From Stereum hirsutum FP-91666 SS1 (taxonomy: Eukaryota > Basidiomycota > Agaricomycetes > Russulales > Stereaceae): 64,000 bases of DNA. The DNA lies in NCBI RefSeq assembly GCF_000264905.1, contig NW_006763155.1:85871-149870 (forward strand), read 5' to 3'. Below the pieces are notes generated by a model that was given only the letters and a program-made list of their open reading frames with translations, was not told where the DNA came from and did no database searches. The position numbers and the translations under genes were made by a program. Positions 24,608-36,506 of this stretch are shown here, in pieces. Numbering within the stretch: the first letter of the stretch is position 1; every line of letters begins with the position of its first letter.

Positions 24608-25570
24608 TTACAGAGTTCAAGGCCTCCAAACAAGGCCTCAATGCTGCCAAGTGAAAGTGACGACAGGAAGCTACGCATTATTCATGTGGGGAATCATGAG
24701 CGGAGATGATACTGTTGACCGTATTCATCTTCCAGATATGCTCCTGGTGTGTCCATAAATACGGACAGACTGAACCTCTGATGAAATGATATCAGTCCAC
24801 AGTTTCAGTAACCGATAAGACCACAAGTCGTGTCATGCCAAGCCGGTGGCCCCAGGCAGGCAATACCAGTCTCGAATAATACTAAATACATGCAAACGAG
24901 ACATGTAAACGCCTACCGTACCTCATTGGCGGTGCATATCGATAGATTTACTAGAGGAATACAAAACGTTGCATGTGAGGATATAGCTGGGTGAACCGTA
25001 TACTGGTTGACTCATGCAATGCGATCGACATGGTTGAAACTTTGCAATAATGCAAAATATAGGGTCGACGTAACTTCAGCTGTTTGGTCATCCCTGATCA
25101 ATACGATCTGCATATTTAGTAAGATCATCTTGCTGTAATCGCAAACCCCCATATACGCCGATACAAGACTCCCGGAGGCTCGATAGGTCAGACCACCAGC
25201 GTACAAGAATCATCATGTCTGCATCATAGGATTCGGCGATCGATCTTGCGGTTATATACAGCTCAAACACAGGGACACTGAAGGAATGATAAGGAGAACG
25301 ACCATGAAGGACGAGAACACCGTTATTATCGTGTACGTTGGCCTGTTTCAATCTTCGCGTACGAGCATGACGGATGTGGCGCAGGATATGTCGGGTGAGT
25401 GCAATGTATCATCGGTCCGCAAGGACATGTAGCTATATAGTGTTAGACACAGTTGGCTACGACCAGTGATAAATTGATGGTGGTGCTATCATGATCACGT
25501 CTCACGGGCAGCAATGACTGTGTGGCAACATCCGAGTAAGCCATGAATGGCGAATTTCAACACACAAAAG
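24608..25570. other. Intergenic stretch, one unconfirmed bottom-strand frame
   Basis: A bottom-strand open frame (about 25.09-25.35 kb, starting MKQANVHDNNGVLVLHG) has amino-acid composition compatible with coding, but no recognisable domain and no clear exon partner. Nothing else supported. Confidence 0.35.
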
Positions 25571-25578
25571 ATATAAGA
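25571..25578 (+). promoter_or_regulatory. TATA-like box upstream of the micro-exon gene
   Basis: ATATAAGA lies 71 nt before the ATG at 25642. It supports use of that ATG rather than the in-frame ATG at 25543, which lies upstream of the box. Confidence 0.4.
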
Positions 25579-25641
25579 GGGGGTAAGACCATGAGCCCCC
25601 TTTACGAACTACGACCTGTGTACCCATTTTTCAAGAACACT

Positions 25642-26417
25642 ATGCGCTTCAACACCCTTATCTCTCTATCCACTCTCGTGATGGTTATCTCACCCACCCT
25701 GGCTGCAGGCTCCGGAGGTCGGTCATCCATACAATCACTGCTCAAAGATACAGACGACACTGACCACTCATTTTATCCCAGGACCGCCGGATAGTCGTGC
25801 TCTCAATACCAACTTGGGAGGTACGCATAGGCTTCCCCGCACCATCATATAAGGGCTCACGTTCAATGTAGCAGGCATAGTCAATCGTGCTAACTCTGGA
25901 GGTAATATTAAATAATGTTTTCTCTTGTATGAAACGTCACTTAACCTCACAAAATCTAGGTGCTCCGGGGAAAGGACGTGCTAACTCTGGTGGTAAGTTC
26001 TGGTATATCCTTCCAGAGACTCATTTCAAGAGTTGATAGAACCAACGGTCGCAGGTGCGCCCGGAAACGGTCGGGCCAACTCCGGAGGTTAGTATCAGCA
26101 GACGATTCGAGTCTTTGAAACTACAGTCCTGACGAGCCGTACGTCCAGGTACCCCGGGCAAAGGTCGTGCCAACTCAGGCGGTAAGTATTGTCGTGAATG
26201 TTGCATGAAACAGTAATTAAGTGCTCAAGCATTTTTGTGCGCAGGCGCCCCTGGAAAAGGCCGAGCCAACTCTGGCGGTAAGCGTCCTATGCCTGATCCC
26301 CATAATTGGAGACTTATGAATGTGATAAAACTAGGTGCGCCTGGAAACGGTCGTGACATTACCGACGGTAAGCATATACTAGCAGTGGCCCTACCTATCG
26401 CCAAATATTGGTTTTGA
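25642..26417 (+). CDS. Small secreted repeat protein built from tandem micro-exons
   Basis: Eight exons: 25642-25717, 25782-25820 (39 nt), 25875-25901 (27 nt), 25960-25992, 26055-26087, 26149-26181, 26245-26277 (each 33 nt) and 26335-26417. Every intron is GT...AG, 54-64 nt long, and falls in phase 1, so exons can be added or skipped without changing frame. Product 118 aa: signal peptide MRFNTLISLSTLVMVIS...LAA, then GSGG, a diverged unit (GPPDSRALNTNLG), a shortened unit (GIVNRANSG), four units of the form G-A/T-P-G-K/N-G-R-A-N-S-G, a final unit GAPGNGRDITD and the tail GKHILAVALPIAKYWF. No cysteines in the repeat part, no KR dibasic sites, no known domain. Function unknown: a wall or matrix peptide, or a precursor of repeated peptides, are both conceivable. 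Start chosen because it gives a clean signal peptide. Confidence 0.75.
25782..26367 (+). repeat. Tandem exon-intron cassette array, about 85-96 bp period
   Basis: Seven consecutive cassettes start at 25782, 25875, 25960, 26055, 26149, 26245 and 26335. Each consists of a short conserved coding block and a diverged intron. Conservation sits in the coding blocks (GGTGCGCCCGGAAACGGTCG-type) while the introns share little beyond splice sites, which points to selection on the encoded peptide after duplication. Confidence 0.8.
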
Positions 26418-26699
26418 CATCGGACCTCATTGAAGTTGAGTGATCATCATCAAACCTGGAGTAAACATTACTTCTTCGAATCGGGCAGGATAGGAAGAGG
26501 TGGTAGGTTGTACGATTATACCGCAGACTGTTGGTGATGTAACTGTGACAGGGATTTTCGGGAGTGATTCGACACAATATATTGGAGATGTCGATAAATT
26601 AGTTTCGATAAGGTTGGAGTACATCGGCGATGAGCAAAAAGAAAAAATAGCGGCTACGTATGTCACTTCATCCAGACAGCCGTTCGCAAGCCGTGAGCC

Positions 26700-27615
26700 C
26701 TACAGGGCCTCTGATAAGTCCTTCCTTACGAGACCGGGGTGCTCGGTCCATAGCGGCCAAGGGTTTCCCATCCATGTTACGAGCTCTGTGTGATCCCTAT
26801 ACACATCGCCCGTATTCGGATGTATCAGCACGCTTCAAAAATTGATATATATTCCGTTGGGTAGGTCGGTGTTCGAAAATTTGTAGAATTCGCATGAATT
26901 TGGAAGACAGATGGGTAAAGTGGTATGAGATTTATCAAAGGTGTTATTGAGGAATAGGAAGACGCGTAAGCAGCTGTGCGACTGAAATGCAACAGGACAC
27001 GTACGAGCATGGGCCACGATGGACTGTCAACCACGAGAAGAAAGCACCGGTCTGGTGCGGGCTAAATGTATTGACTTCAAACATGGCCGTCGGGTGAGGA
27101 CCTTCGCCATCGAGTCCAGGTGCCATGTAAGTGATGGATGATTTCCGTCAAAATAATCCGTCAATCCCATGGAGGATGAAGACAGGTGTAGTGCCATACT
27201 CACCGATGGGTTCTTCAAAGAACTTGAAGACATGTAGCTGAATATTCAGTGTCAGACAACGAGTGGTATAGGATGGTACGAGTGTTGTATAGTCGGGTTC
27301 ACCTCAGGAAATTCTCTTCGAACTCGTTCGTGTAATAACCTGGCATACTCGAGCTGCGCTGGGACACATTGCATGTAGTATACTGTCAATTTGAACCGAT
27401 AATTCTGTCAGGCTCGGTCTCGACGATAAGAAGATATGAATATACGAACTGTGGAAGTCGAAGCCATTGCTCGAATTATGTATTGGAGCAGGGAACTGCT
27501 CATACGCAGCGGAGAGAGGACCCGGAGGATTAAACAACGACCGTCCGTCAGAATTGTGGGTGTTAGGAAGCGGCTCAGAGTTCTCATAACCCTTCAAGAG
27601 AGATTCATAGGGCAT
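26700..27615 (-). CDS. DOPA 4,5-dioxygenase-like extradiol ring-cleavage enzyme
   Basis: Five exons on the bottom strand (27615-27450, 27382-27303, 27237-27204, 27101-27005, 26832-26700) encode 169 aa with every junction in frame. The family signature is complete: NGFDFHIYYMQ at the first junction, LHERVRREFPELHVFKFFEEPIG, then GPHPTAMFEVNTFSP, FFSWLTVHRGPCSVLIHPNTG and VYRDHTELVTWMG. Histidines in FDFH, GPHP and LIHPN are in the positions that bind iron or act in catalysis in the DOPA 4,5-dioxygenase family (known from the betalain pathway of fly agaric). The substrate here is probably a catechol, but DOPA itself is not proven. The C-terminus (LVRKDLSEAL) ends 283 bp from the stop of the convergent micro-exon gene. 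Start ATG gives MPYESLLKGYE; there is no signal peptide, so it is likely cytosolic. Confidence 0.87.
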
Positions 27616-30321
27616 GGTGAGAGGCTATACTGGGATCGAGACAAATCAATTGTGGGCCGAAACGATATTTTAAATGCGAAGAGAGAATCCCATGATGAGC
27701 ACTTACGCCAAAGGGTTCAGAGCTTATGTGCGACTTCGTCCGAGGATCCCGTGCTTTCCGATACTGCTTTGAAAGCTATTTATGATAAAGAAGCAGAACT
27801 CGTAAGAGAAAGGTTATAATATGCATTCCTATGAGAACAACGAAGGGATCTCGGAACTTCCGGATGATAAAGGCTCGCATAAAAACGAATGCCTGGTATC
27901 ATGACGATCTTCACCTTGAATTATATAACTATGCACGGTAGGAAGAAGATCCAAGCTGCTAGTCATACTGTCGTCCGTCATACATTCACCATCGCTCTCC
28001 ATGAGCCAATCGCGGCCACAGAGATATACACTCGGTCCCATGCAAGCATGGGCTTCTTCTCCTGAAGTTCCTTACGTCGATTACTCTCACTTATGGACCC
28101 ACAGGACCCATTCGGACAAACAGCCATTGAAAACGTTTCAATATCTCCGGCCACAGTCATGCATGGTTTGCAATGGTAAGCGTCACCGACTACGTGATAT
28201 CTTATTCAGATATGTGGACGCGACCCTCGAAGTGTCAGCGAGATGAGTGGCATAACCGTTCCGAGCCCGATACAGCGCAGAACGAGCAATTCGTCTACAC
28301 GTCTGATATGTATCGTATGGTGGCGAGCGGCGGAAGGATGCACAGGTATGTATGGCGATGAGTATAAGCCCGAGCATGTCTTCTAAAGGACGTATGGAGG
28401 GACGCAAAGATGGTCCTTCGCGATTCTCCTATAGAAGCGAACCGCTGCAGTTTATTAGACATGACGATGCAATCATTTAATCGGTTCACCATAAACGGAC
28501 GAACCACGCATGCCCACTCCCGATATCCAAGATTCCTGGAATATCATAGAGCGGACGTCCGGCTGTTCATACGTTCTGGATCAGTGGTTCAGATGCCAAG
28601 GTAGAGTCGAGTGGGATGCTCCAGGCGCCAAGCCAGTACGGAATGTTGAGCATCGAGCACCAGTGCTGAACAATTGTGGATGAAGGGGCGTCCAACGCAG
28701 AAGAACGGCATATGCATATGAGCATATGTACATGACTTGATCGGAGGTAATGCCAAGAGCACGGTAGATCGAGGGTGAAGTCTGACGAAACACGCGTCCG
28801 TCCTTGTCCGGATATAAAGAAAGGAAGCAAGATACTATCGATGGAGCGAGTATGTGTATGTGTCGGTGTCTCTATGCCTTGATCTAAGTAAGTGAGAAAG
28901 CGAGTAAACAAACGCACGAAAACCAGAGGACGAAAGAATGGAAGACCGAGTCGGGTCGTGGAGATACCTGAGTACCAGTACTAGTTATGATATCAGCGTG
29001 TCCGAGCGAACCAGTTCAGTTTGTTCGTCGAGGGTGGTTGGTTGTTTGGGTGACATGAAGTGAAGCGACGAGGGTCCTCTCCGCGGGAGGGGACGAGGAA
29101 GGAGGGAGATGTGTCGGTGAAGAGGAGATGGTATGCAGAGAGTTATTTCCGAAGGGGAATGCCGCCAGAGATGTACGAGGAGGATGATGAGATAGCGCAG
29201 ACGGCCGATATGCATCAACACTAGATTGTTGCATTAAATATACCGATAACACAGGAAAGCAAGCGTGGCGAGCCGATTTCAACGACAACAAGACAAACGG
29301 ACAAACATACGTCTAAAGCTCGTGCCTTAGATGCCATACAACGACGAGACCGTTATGATGCTGATCAGGTGGAAAAGACGTACAATTCACAGAGCCGAGG
29401 TACAAAAGACAATAACCCACGGTCCTCATCCAGATCACAGATGCTTCAATACACATGCGCAGTCTACCCTTCCATAGCATACAACATGCGTATTCCAAAA
29501 CTGAAGGATGTGCGAGGATAGAATAGAGGTTCGAGAGCCGCGCGTGGATGGCGAGTGGACATGGAGTCGAAAGCATACAGTGTAGAATGAACGCACGATA
29601 CACAGTTCGGAAGCCGTATGCACCCGGCTGCGAGCCACTCCGTTCAAGTTACGCCGCCAAAGGTTACCCAGCGCAAGGATTAAGCACAGTCTCCTTGGTA
29701 CGTCCGCAAGTGGTAGTGAAGGCATTGTGGCGATTAGAAAATGGACGGAGTAGTCATCTGGGATAGCCAAGTCAGGAGGGAACGACGACGACTGAAAGAC
29801 CTCACTCACGAAGGAGCAGTACAAGGGCGCAGACAAGTAGGAGCCGCTTCAGGTAAAATGAGTGAGTATAGACCAATGGTATCAGGTCAAGGTCTGGATG
29901 ACGTGGAGCTGAGGTGAAAGGTTTAGAGCAGAAACGACGATGAGCGGTTCAGAGCCCAGCTGCGAGCATACTGGGAGAAACTGAGAGTGCGTAGATATCC
30001 TGCAAGGGCAAACATCTTTGAGGCGCGATGGCTGGTGTCGAGTAACGGTCGTCGCTGGTCGTCGTCGTTGAAGAAGAAGATCTCGGGCCACTCCGGCACC
30101 GGTACCGGATCAAAACTCCGGAAGTTTCCGCATATCGCCACAGAATCACCGCCATCAACTCGCCACATCGCCTCATCCTCGATGCCTCACAGTGCCTCAC
30201 CTCCCACCATACGCATCTCGCTTTGCTCTTCCCAATAACCAATCAACCAACAGGATACCACACACGCGAAAATAATTTGCACAACAAACGCTTCAAGTCA
30301 GCTTGGACAGCGCCGAACCGT
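27616..30321. other. Gene-poor stretch with unidentified frames and repeat modules
   Basis: At about 28.57-28.70 kb a bottom-strand piece (TIVQHWCSMLNIPYWLGAWS) looks coding, but I cannot place it in a family or join it to neighbours. From about 28.9 kb the sequence becomes the module-type repetitive DNA described for 34.5-49.6 kb: for example, a GGAACGACGACGACTGAAAG...GGCGCAGACAAGTAGGAG block at about 29.78-29.85 kb, and a block resembling the LOR-gene upstream region at about 30.00-30.20 kb. Confidence 0.35.
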
Positions 30322-30476
30322 TATATGTCTGAACGCCGCCTTCTGCGTCCCCCACGTCGAGACGCTCGTCATGAAAGAGAAGATGCAGTGGTGTTAAGTC
30401 GCGATGATCCTATTTGGCAGGACAGGCTGTGGTCGGATGCGATGGGCAGGCATTCAGCCGGAAGGATTGGACCGGT
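30322..30476 (+). pseudogene. Truncated LURP-one-related gene copy
   Basis: The DNA matches exon 1 of the intact gene at 57510 from 'GAACGCCGCCTTCTGCGTCC' through 'CGTCATGAAAGAGAAGATG' and then less well through the GCGATGATCCT...GGACAGGC segment. The first codons, including the ATG and the MGLFGH start, are missing or changed, and the frame hits a stop soon after. The intact gene's upstream block is also present before it (about 30.00-30.20 kb), which shows that promoter and exon were duplicated together. Confidence 0.6.
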
Positions 30477-31027
30477 GCGTCGTTTTTCCCTTCTGTTATA
30501 CGGCTGGCCTTGCCTCGTCCTGTTACTACTATTTGCCAAGCATTCCTCCTCTATGCACCTGTACATAATGAACTCTCTGTATCATGCAGCATGACTGTGC
30601 TCTTCGATAACAAATTTTTGGTCCTTAATTACCCTGCATTGAACCTCCTGCAGAAGCCAGGACAAGAGTATCATACTCATAGCCGCGTCATTTGTATAGG
30701 GGAATGAATTAAAAGTTGAGAAATCATGCCGTGCGTGTAAACTGCACGACATTCCTTATTCTGTCCTTGTGAGTGGCTTCCGATAATGTAAGAGCTTGAG
30801 TAGATAGCAGAAAGGTCAGTTTCGCGCTATGGCTTTCGCCGTACAAACGTTCAATGGCCCAAATACGGACACAAAACAATCTTAGAACAAGCTGTGCTAA
30901 TCCGATGCATCTGCCGTGAGACTGCCCGTTTAAACGCCAAAAGCCTGTGCCTCTGCGTCTCCTCACCTGTCTCTGTCTTGACCCCCACCTACGACTCTTG
31001 CTGGTTACTCCTCAGAACACGTCCTCT

Positions 31028-34000
31028 ATGACCGACCAACTCCATACTTCAGGTTTAAGGCTGGGCCAACTATGGCGAGAAGCTTTAGTAAAGTATGCCG
31101 CCGATACTCCCGATGGTACTCTATCGTCCGCGAGCGATATTCCCCTCGACCCAGATCAGGTCCTAGACATCGTCGAAGCCCGCATGAATGGTTTCAAAGC
31201 GTTCAAGGAGAGAAAGAAGAAGATCAGAGAGATACTTGGACCCGTCCTTCACATCGTGAAGTCGTTATCAGATACAATCAGCTCAGCACTGTCGGTGGAC
31301 CCGGGGCTTGTGAGCGACCTCTCCAATTTTCGCATGTTCTGTGATTCACTGATTTTTGTCTTTGTCTCTTAGAGTTACTCTTCAGCTGCGAAGCCGGTAT
31401 TCCAACTATTCAGTGCCTTGGTACAGGTATGGTTGCTTCTAAGATCGAGCGGAACCAGGCGCTTTCTGACATCGTTGATATCCAAGGCTGCGAAAGACTC
31501 TAGCGCAAACTACGATATGATACTCAAACTCCTCGAGGACTGCCGTCGCTACCTCGATCACGTTATTCTTCAAATCAGCAGCACTGTCACCGAACAACAG
31601 AAACGACTTATTGTGGACACATTGGTGGAAGTACTGTCAATTCTTGCGATGGCGAAGAAGGAGATTGTGAGGGGTAGAGCGAGTAACTAATTCCAACCTC
31701 AGTGCAACAATACCTCTCTTGCTGACTGTTGCGACCTAGCCCGCTTTCTCAGAAATCTCGTCGGGAAGGGTAGCGATGTGGCCGATGTGCGGGATAGGTG
31801 GAACCGACTCTTGATGTGGGATGACAAGACGATGGGCGCGACGACTCTGGATAACACCGTCAGGATCAAGTCGCAGGATACTGATACGCTTGGCTGCACC
31901 GAGTATCTATGGTAAATTGTTTTTGCGATATTTCCCGCTTTTATCCACTGCTTAGTCCTTAACTCCCAAGACAAACAGGCACAGGCACTAAAAACGCTCG
32001 TGGACGAGTTGAAATCAGCCCTACAAGGTATGAGATCTTATATTCAAATGATGAGTATATTCCATCACCAATGTGAGACCACTACAGACGTCAAAGCCGA
32101 ATGCTCCTCGGAAATAGCAGAACTTGTCGACAAGTTCACAGTCCTCGCTATAGATGTGAAGCCAGAGGATAGGACAGAAATATCAGAGGTCGCATCGCTG
32201 TTGAGAGGTTTGGCTCTCGAAATGAAAAGTACGCGTTTGGAAATCTGCGTAAATTCACCACCGATACATGTACTGAAGGTTCCTGGGTTTTCGGTAGGGC
32301 TAGCGGAGGATGTTGCGTCAATCAAGGTAACAGTGCAAGGTGTGTTCCTCTTTCTTCAAGACTGTCATAGCTCCTGAAACCTGATGATTGATCTTGAAGC
32401 GTTGCCAGTCCCAATCGTCATGGAGCCCAATGAGATCAAACGATGCCCACTCCCGACACCTACCTTTACCGGTAGAGAAGACGTGGTGCTACAGATGGAC
32501 AACTGTTTCTTTGATGGAACGAATAAGCGACACCTCTTCGTTATTCATGGTCTCGGCGGTGCTGGTAAGAGTCAGATTGTCTACAAATTCGTGGAGAGGT
32601 GCGATGAGCGAAATGGTGAGGACGAAAGGTATGTCTCGTCAATCAGTAACTCTGCTCGTCATATCTGTACCATCCGCTAAAACATTTCCATTAAATAAGG
32701 TTCTCTGAGGTTTTCTTCATCGATGCCGGTTCCCGCGAGACGATCACAGCAGATTTCAAGAATATCGCGTTGAACAATGGCTGTGATCCGACCAACACGG
32801 CTGTACTTGCTTGGTTCTGCCGACATCGGACCAGATGGCTCATTATCTTTGACAACGCCGACGATCCTGCCTTGAATATTCGTGACTACCTTCCGCAATG
32901 CACTCACGGTGACATCATTGTTACCACTCGTAATCCCGAGGTAGTGGCGCACGCTCGAGGTCGCAGACCATTTTACAAAGTCTCGGGAATGCTCCCAGAG
33001 GAGTCTAGCCGGCTTCTTGTCTTGATATCGACTCGCGGAATGGACGACGAGTCGTCGATCCCAGCGGATGAGGCTCAAGCCTCCCAATTGCTTGTTAAGG
33101 TTCGTCACAAACTATACACACAATATATCATGCATTCTGAGAAAGGACGCAGGACCTTGGATTCCTCGCCCTCGCTGTCGTCCAGGCCGGTGCATATATT
33201 TCCACCATACAGTCCACGATTGCCGAATATGCCGATCTCTACCGGCAGCGACGTGGTGAGCTCCTCAAGGAGTACCGCACGCTCGTGCAGAAGACAGACG
33301 ATTATGGAGCTACTGTCTACACAACATGGAGGGTCAGCTTTGAGCGACTCCCCACCGAGGCCCAGCAGCTTCTGCGAGTTTGCGCGTTTGTGCACCACGA
33401 AGGGATCTCGGAGACATTCTTCAGCCATGCATCTGACGAGATACTGGACTTTGAGCCTGTCATACCCATGAGCGACGACGAATCTGCCGCGTTTGACTCA
33501 GCCCGTACATTCCTAACTGAATTTGAACGCAACGGAGTCTGGGATAAAGTTGCCTTCCACGGAGTCATTCTGCAGGTTATGTCTTACTCGCTCCTTGATT
33601 TTGATAAAGCCAATAAAGTATACTCGATACATCCACTAGTCCATGAGTGGTTACGTGTCACTCTTGGTAATCCATATACTTATACTACTCGACTGTGTGT
33701 GCAGTTCGTACTATCATTGGCAGTCTCCAACGATGACTCTACTGTTGGACTCACCCATAATCGATACTATTGCCGCATATTGATAACACTGTCGAAGGGC
33801 GGTACCATAAAGTAGGAAGTGAAGTAGCCTCACGTATCCGTGGAGTGTACGACGACGCGGGACGTTGGATAGAGACAGAGCAGCCAGACAGGACGGTGCT
33901 GGAGATAAGGAAGCGGATGCTGGGGGAGGAACACCCCTCGACGCTGACGAGCATGTTGAACCTTACGGCGACATACCGGAACCTGGGTTGGTACCGGTGG

Positions 34001-34494
34001 ACAGATGCGGAGAGGCTGCGGGCGACGGTGATGGAACCTAGGAAGCGCGTTCTCGGCGAGGAGCACCCCTCGACACTGACGACAATTTCGAACCTTGCGT
34101 TGACATACTCGAGACAAGGCCGGTGTACAGAGGCGGAGAGTCTGCAGCGGACTTCAATCTGGGTCGGTGGATGATGGAGGAGAGTATGCAGGCGAAGGAG
34201 ATGGATATCACTAAGCGCACTCTCGGCGAGGAGCACCCAAACACGCTGACGAGCATGTCGAACCTCGCGTTGACATATTCGAAGCAGTACCGGTGGACAG
34301 AGGCGGAGAGATTACAGGTGTCGGTGTTGGAGACGAGGAAGCGAGTACTCAGTGAGGAGCATCCTAATACGCTGACAAGTATGTCAGACCTCGCGTCGAC
34401 ATACTTGCACCAGGGCCGGTTGACAGAGGCGGAGAGACTGAGGGGTAGACTCCTAGAGGTAGAGACGCGCAAAGCAGAGTGTGACAAAGAGTAA
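31028..34494 (+). CDS. STAND/NLR protein: Goodbye domain, NB-ARC, TPR repeats; probably broken
   Basis: The start MTDQLHTSGLRLGQLWREAL opens a Goodbye domain (31028-31309, then 31373-31426 and 31487-31666) whose FKERKKKIREILGPVLHIVK matches the equivalent part of the gene at 5511-10705. A helical linker and an alpha-helical block follow (about 32.0-32.34 kb). NB-ARC: TFTGREDVVLQMD, Walker A VIHGLGGAGKSQ, WLIIFDNADD (kinase 2), IIVTTRN, and LGFLALAVVQAGAYIS (GLPL-like), with introns at about 32.63-32.70 and 33.10-33.15 kb. LEIRKRMLGEEHPSTLT begins the TPR array (33.85-34.49 kb). Two frame breaks are visible: about 33.77 kb, where the frame must change before LLPHIDNT, and about 34.15-34.19 kb inside the repeats. 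Expected role as for other fungal NLRs, if functional. Confidence 0.75.
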
Positions 34495-36506
34495 ATCCTT
34501 GTTACCCGCTTTTTTGTCTTGGTAGTCAAATTCGAACATTGTACTTTTTGATCTAATACATCACGCGTACAGTAGTCCAGGCCCGAATAATGCATGATAG
34601 ATGGGTATAAAACGAAGACGTAGCAGAGAATTTCTCAAGCCCGGTTTAAGTTCGTGAATGTGAATGCAGACGGGGACTTCTGAGAGGGAGTGCGATGGGG
34701 CTTGGACCAAAAGCATAGTTGTGCCGCGTTGTGCGAAACAGATGAGGTCAAGGACGAGGATCTGGATGGACTGTAGACATCGTGAGGCGGGACGACCGGC
34801 GTAGTTGAACGATATTACGGATGGGCGAAGGGCAAGCCAGAGACACCGTAAAGAAAAAGGAAGCAGCGGCTGATAACGTTTTCGTACATTTCTCAGCAGA
34901 TAGTGCCAGAGAACATGTCATTTACGTTCAGCGATAATCTAAGAGTCTCCGACCAAGGTAATCCAGTCAGGAGATTATAGGGCACATAGAGTAAAGATGA
35001 AGGTAGCTAGATGGAGAACATGACCATTGCAAAGTCAGTTTCGGAGCACGAAGAGTACTCGCCCGAGCTTTTGCTTTGCGTCTCTCGTGATGGGAGGATG
35101 CATTGATGTGTGAATGAGCATACATAATGGCACGTCTCCCGGAGAGCCTACAACGACATGTCGATCGCCGTCTTCGCTTTCACTAAACAATGAAGGTACG
35201 CACAAGGTACGCAGCACATTAGCTGTTCCATTAGCGTTGTGATCTGAGCCATCCGGTCGTGCGTGCATTCGTTCGTTCATCGAAGTTCGTTGGGCGGTTG
35301 GCTGACTGGTTAGTTGATGAGGTCATACTGGCGGATGCGGGAGAGGCTGGGGCTGAGAATGGAGGGAGGGTGAAACCACCGAGGTCGTGAGGAGAGGTGA
35401 TTGTCGGGTGAGAAGGCGGTATGTAGAGAGTTAGTGCTGAATGAAAATGATCGTCAGATATGTACGGCGGAGAAAAAAGGAAGAACGCAGAGTACCGACC
35501 AGATTCGGAGCCGCAAGAGTTATGTTATATCGAAAGCAAGCGAGCGAGCGAGCTGAGGACGCTCGCGGGTTATAATATTTATCATCTCGTCGAGGACAAT
35601 TTAGCCTTCAATAGACCGTATCTGCAACCGTTTAAAACAGGTTTAAAACTGTGATCGGGCGTCCCGTTGGGCCTTAGCGAGCTTTAGCGAGGTCAAAAAT
35701 TCACTCGCAGATACGGTCTAATCGCACACATCACCCGTCGTCCAAGAATGAAGGGTAGTAGAGCCCAAACGCGAGCATATCTCCGACGAACACTTCCGAA
35801 GTCCAAAGTATGCACAATTCCCAAAGGAGCAGCGGACAGGTAATTTCGAACCTAGAGCGAGTATATCGGAAGTGAGACAGAGGTTTCGAGTGAGATACAA
35901 GCGGGGTTTTACCCAGTGAATGTCGTCCTTAATACTCCCAAGGTAGTAAAACGTGGTTCGAAAACGGAGGGGGAGTCGGGTGGTTCAGGTGGGCCCCCAC
36001 GACGAGACTCCACGCACGAAGGAGAGATACGAGGGCGGAGACAAGTGCAACTTACGTATCATCGCGTCAACCTCCACTCTCATACAGAACACATGTATCA
36101 TAGATGGAAAATGAGTGGGAGTAGAGTAGGGCTTTCAGAGTCCAGCATGCGTATGTGGAGCTCGCCCAGTGCGAAAAGAAACGACGACAGGTAGTCCCGA
36201 GCCCAGCTGCAAGCATATCAGGCGCCAAGTCACGAGAAGCTGGGAGCGCGAGCTAGTCGTGTCCTACCCAGAGTTAGGCATCTCCAGCGATTCGGACAGG
36301 CGCGATTCAGATGTTTGGTGAATGTGGCACCAGAATCCCAGGACATAGCGATGGCTTCCCCATCTTCCTTCGAACTGGATGAATCCATCGAAGCCGGCCG
36401 AAATGCTCTAGATGCCATTCAAGCACAAAGTCCGAAGTCACAATACCGGACGCCTAGAACACGAAGAAGTATAGCATCTGCGTGGCTGATTCAAGCAGTT
36501 CGAAGA

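Noticed and set aside
25875..26367. CRISPR-like geometry: 33-bp repeats separated by 54-64-bp unique spacers
   Set aside because: The genome is fungal, every 'spacer' starts with GT and ends with AG, and the repeats encode one continuous reading frame after a signal peptide. They are exons and introns.
27436..27819. 127-residue top-strand frame over the dioxygenase start
   Set aside because: Overlaps the first exon and 5' flank of the minus-strand dioxygenase and has no recognisable domain.
34038..34595. 185-residue minus-strand frame over the end of the second NLR gene
   Set aside because: Antisense shadow of TPR codons; no domain.
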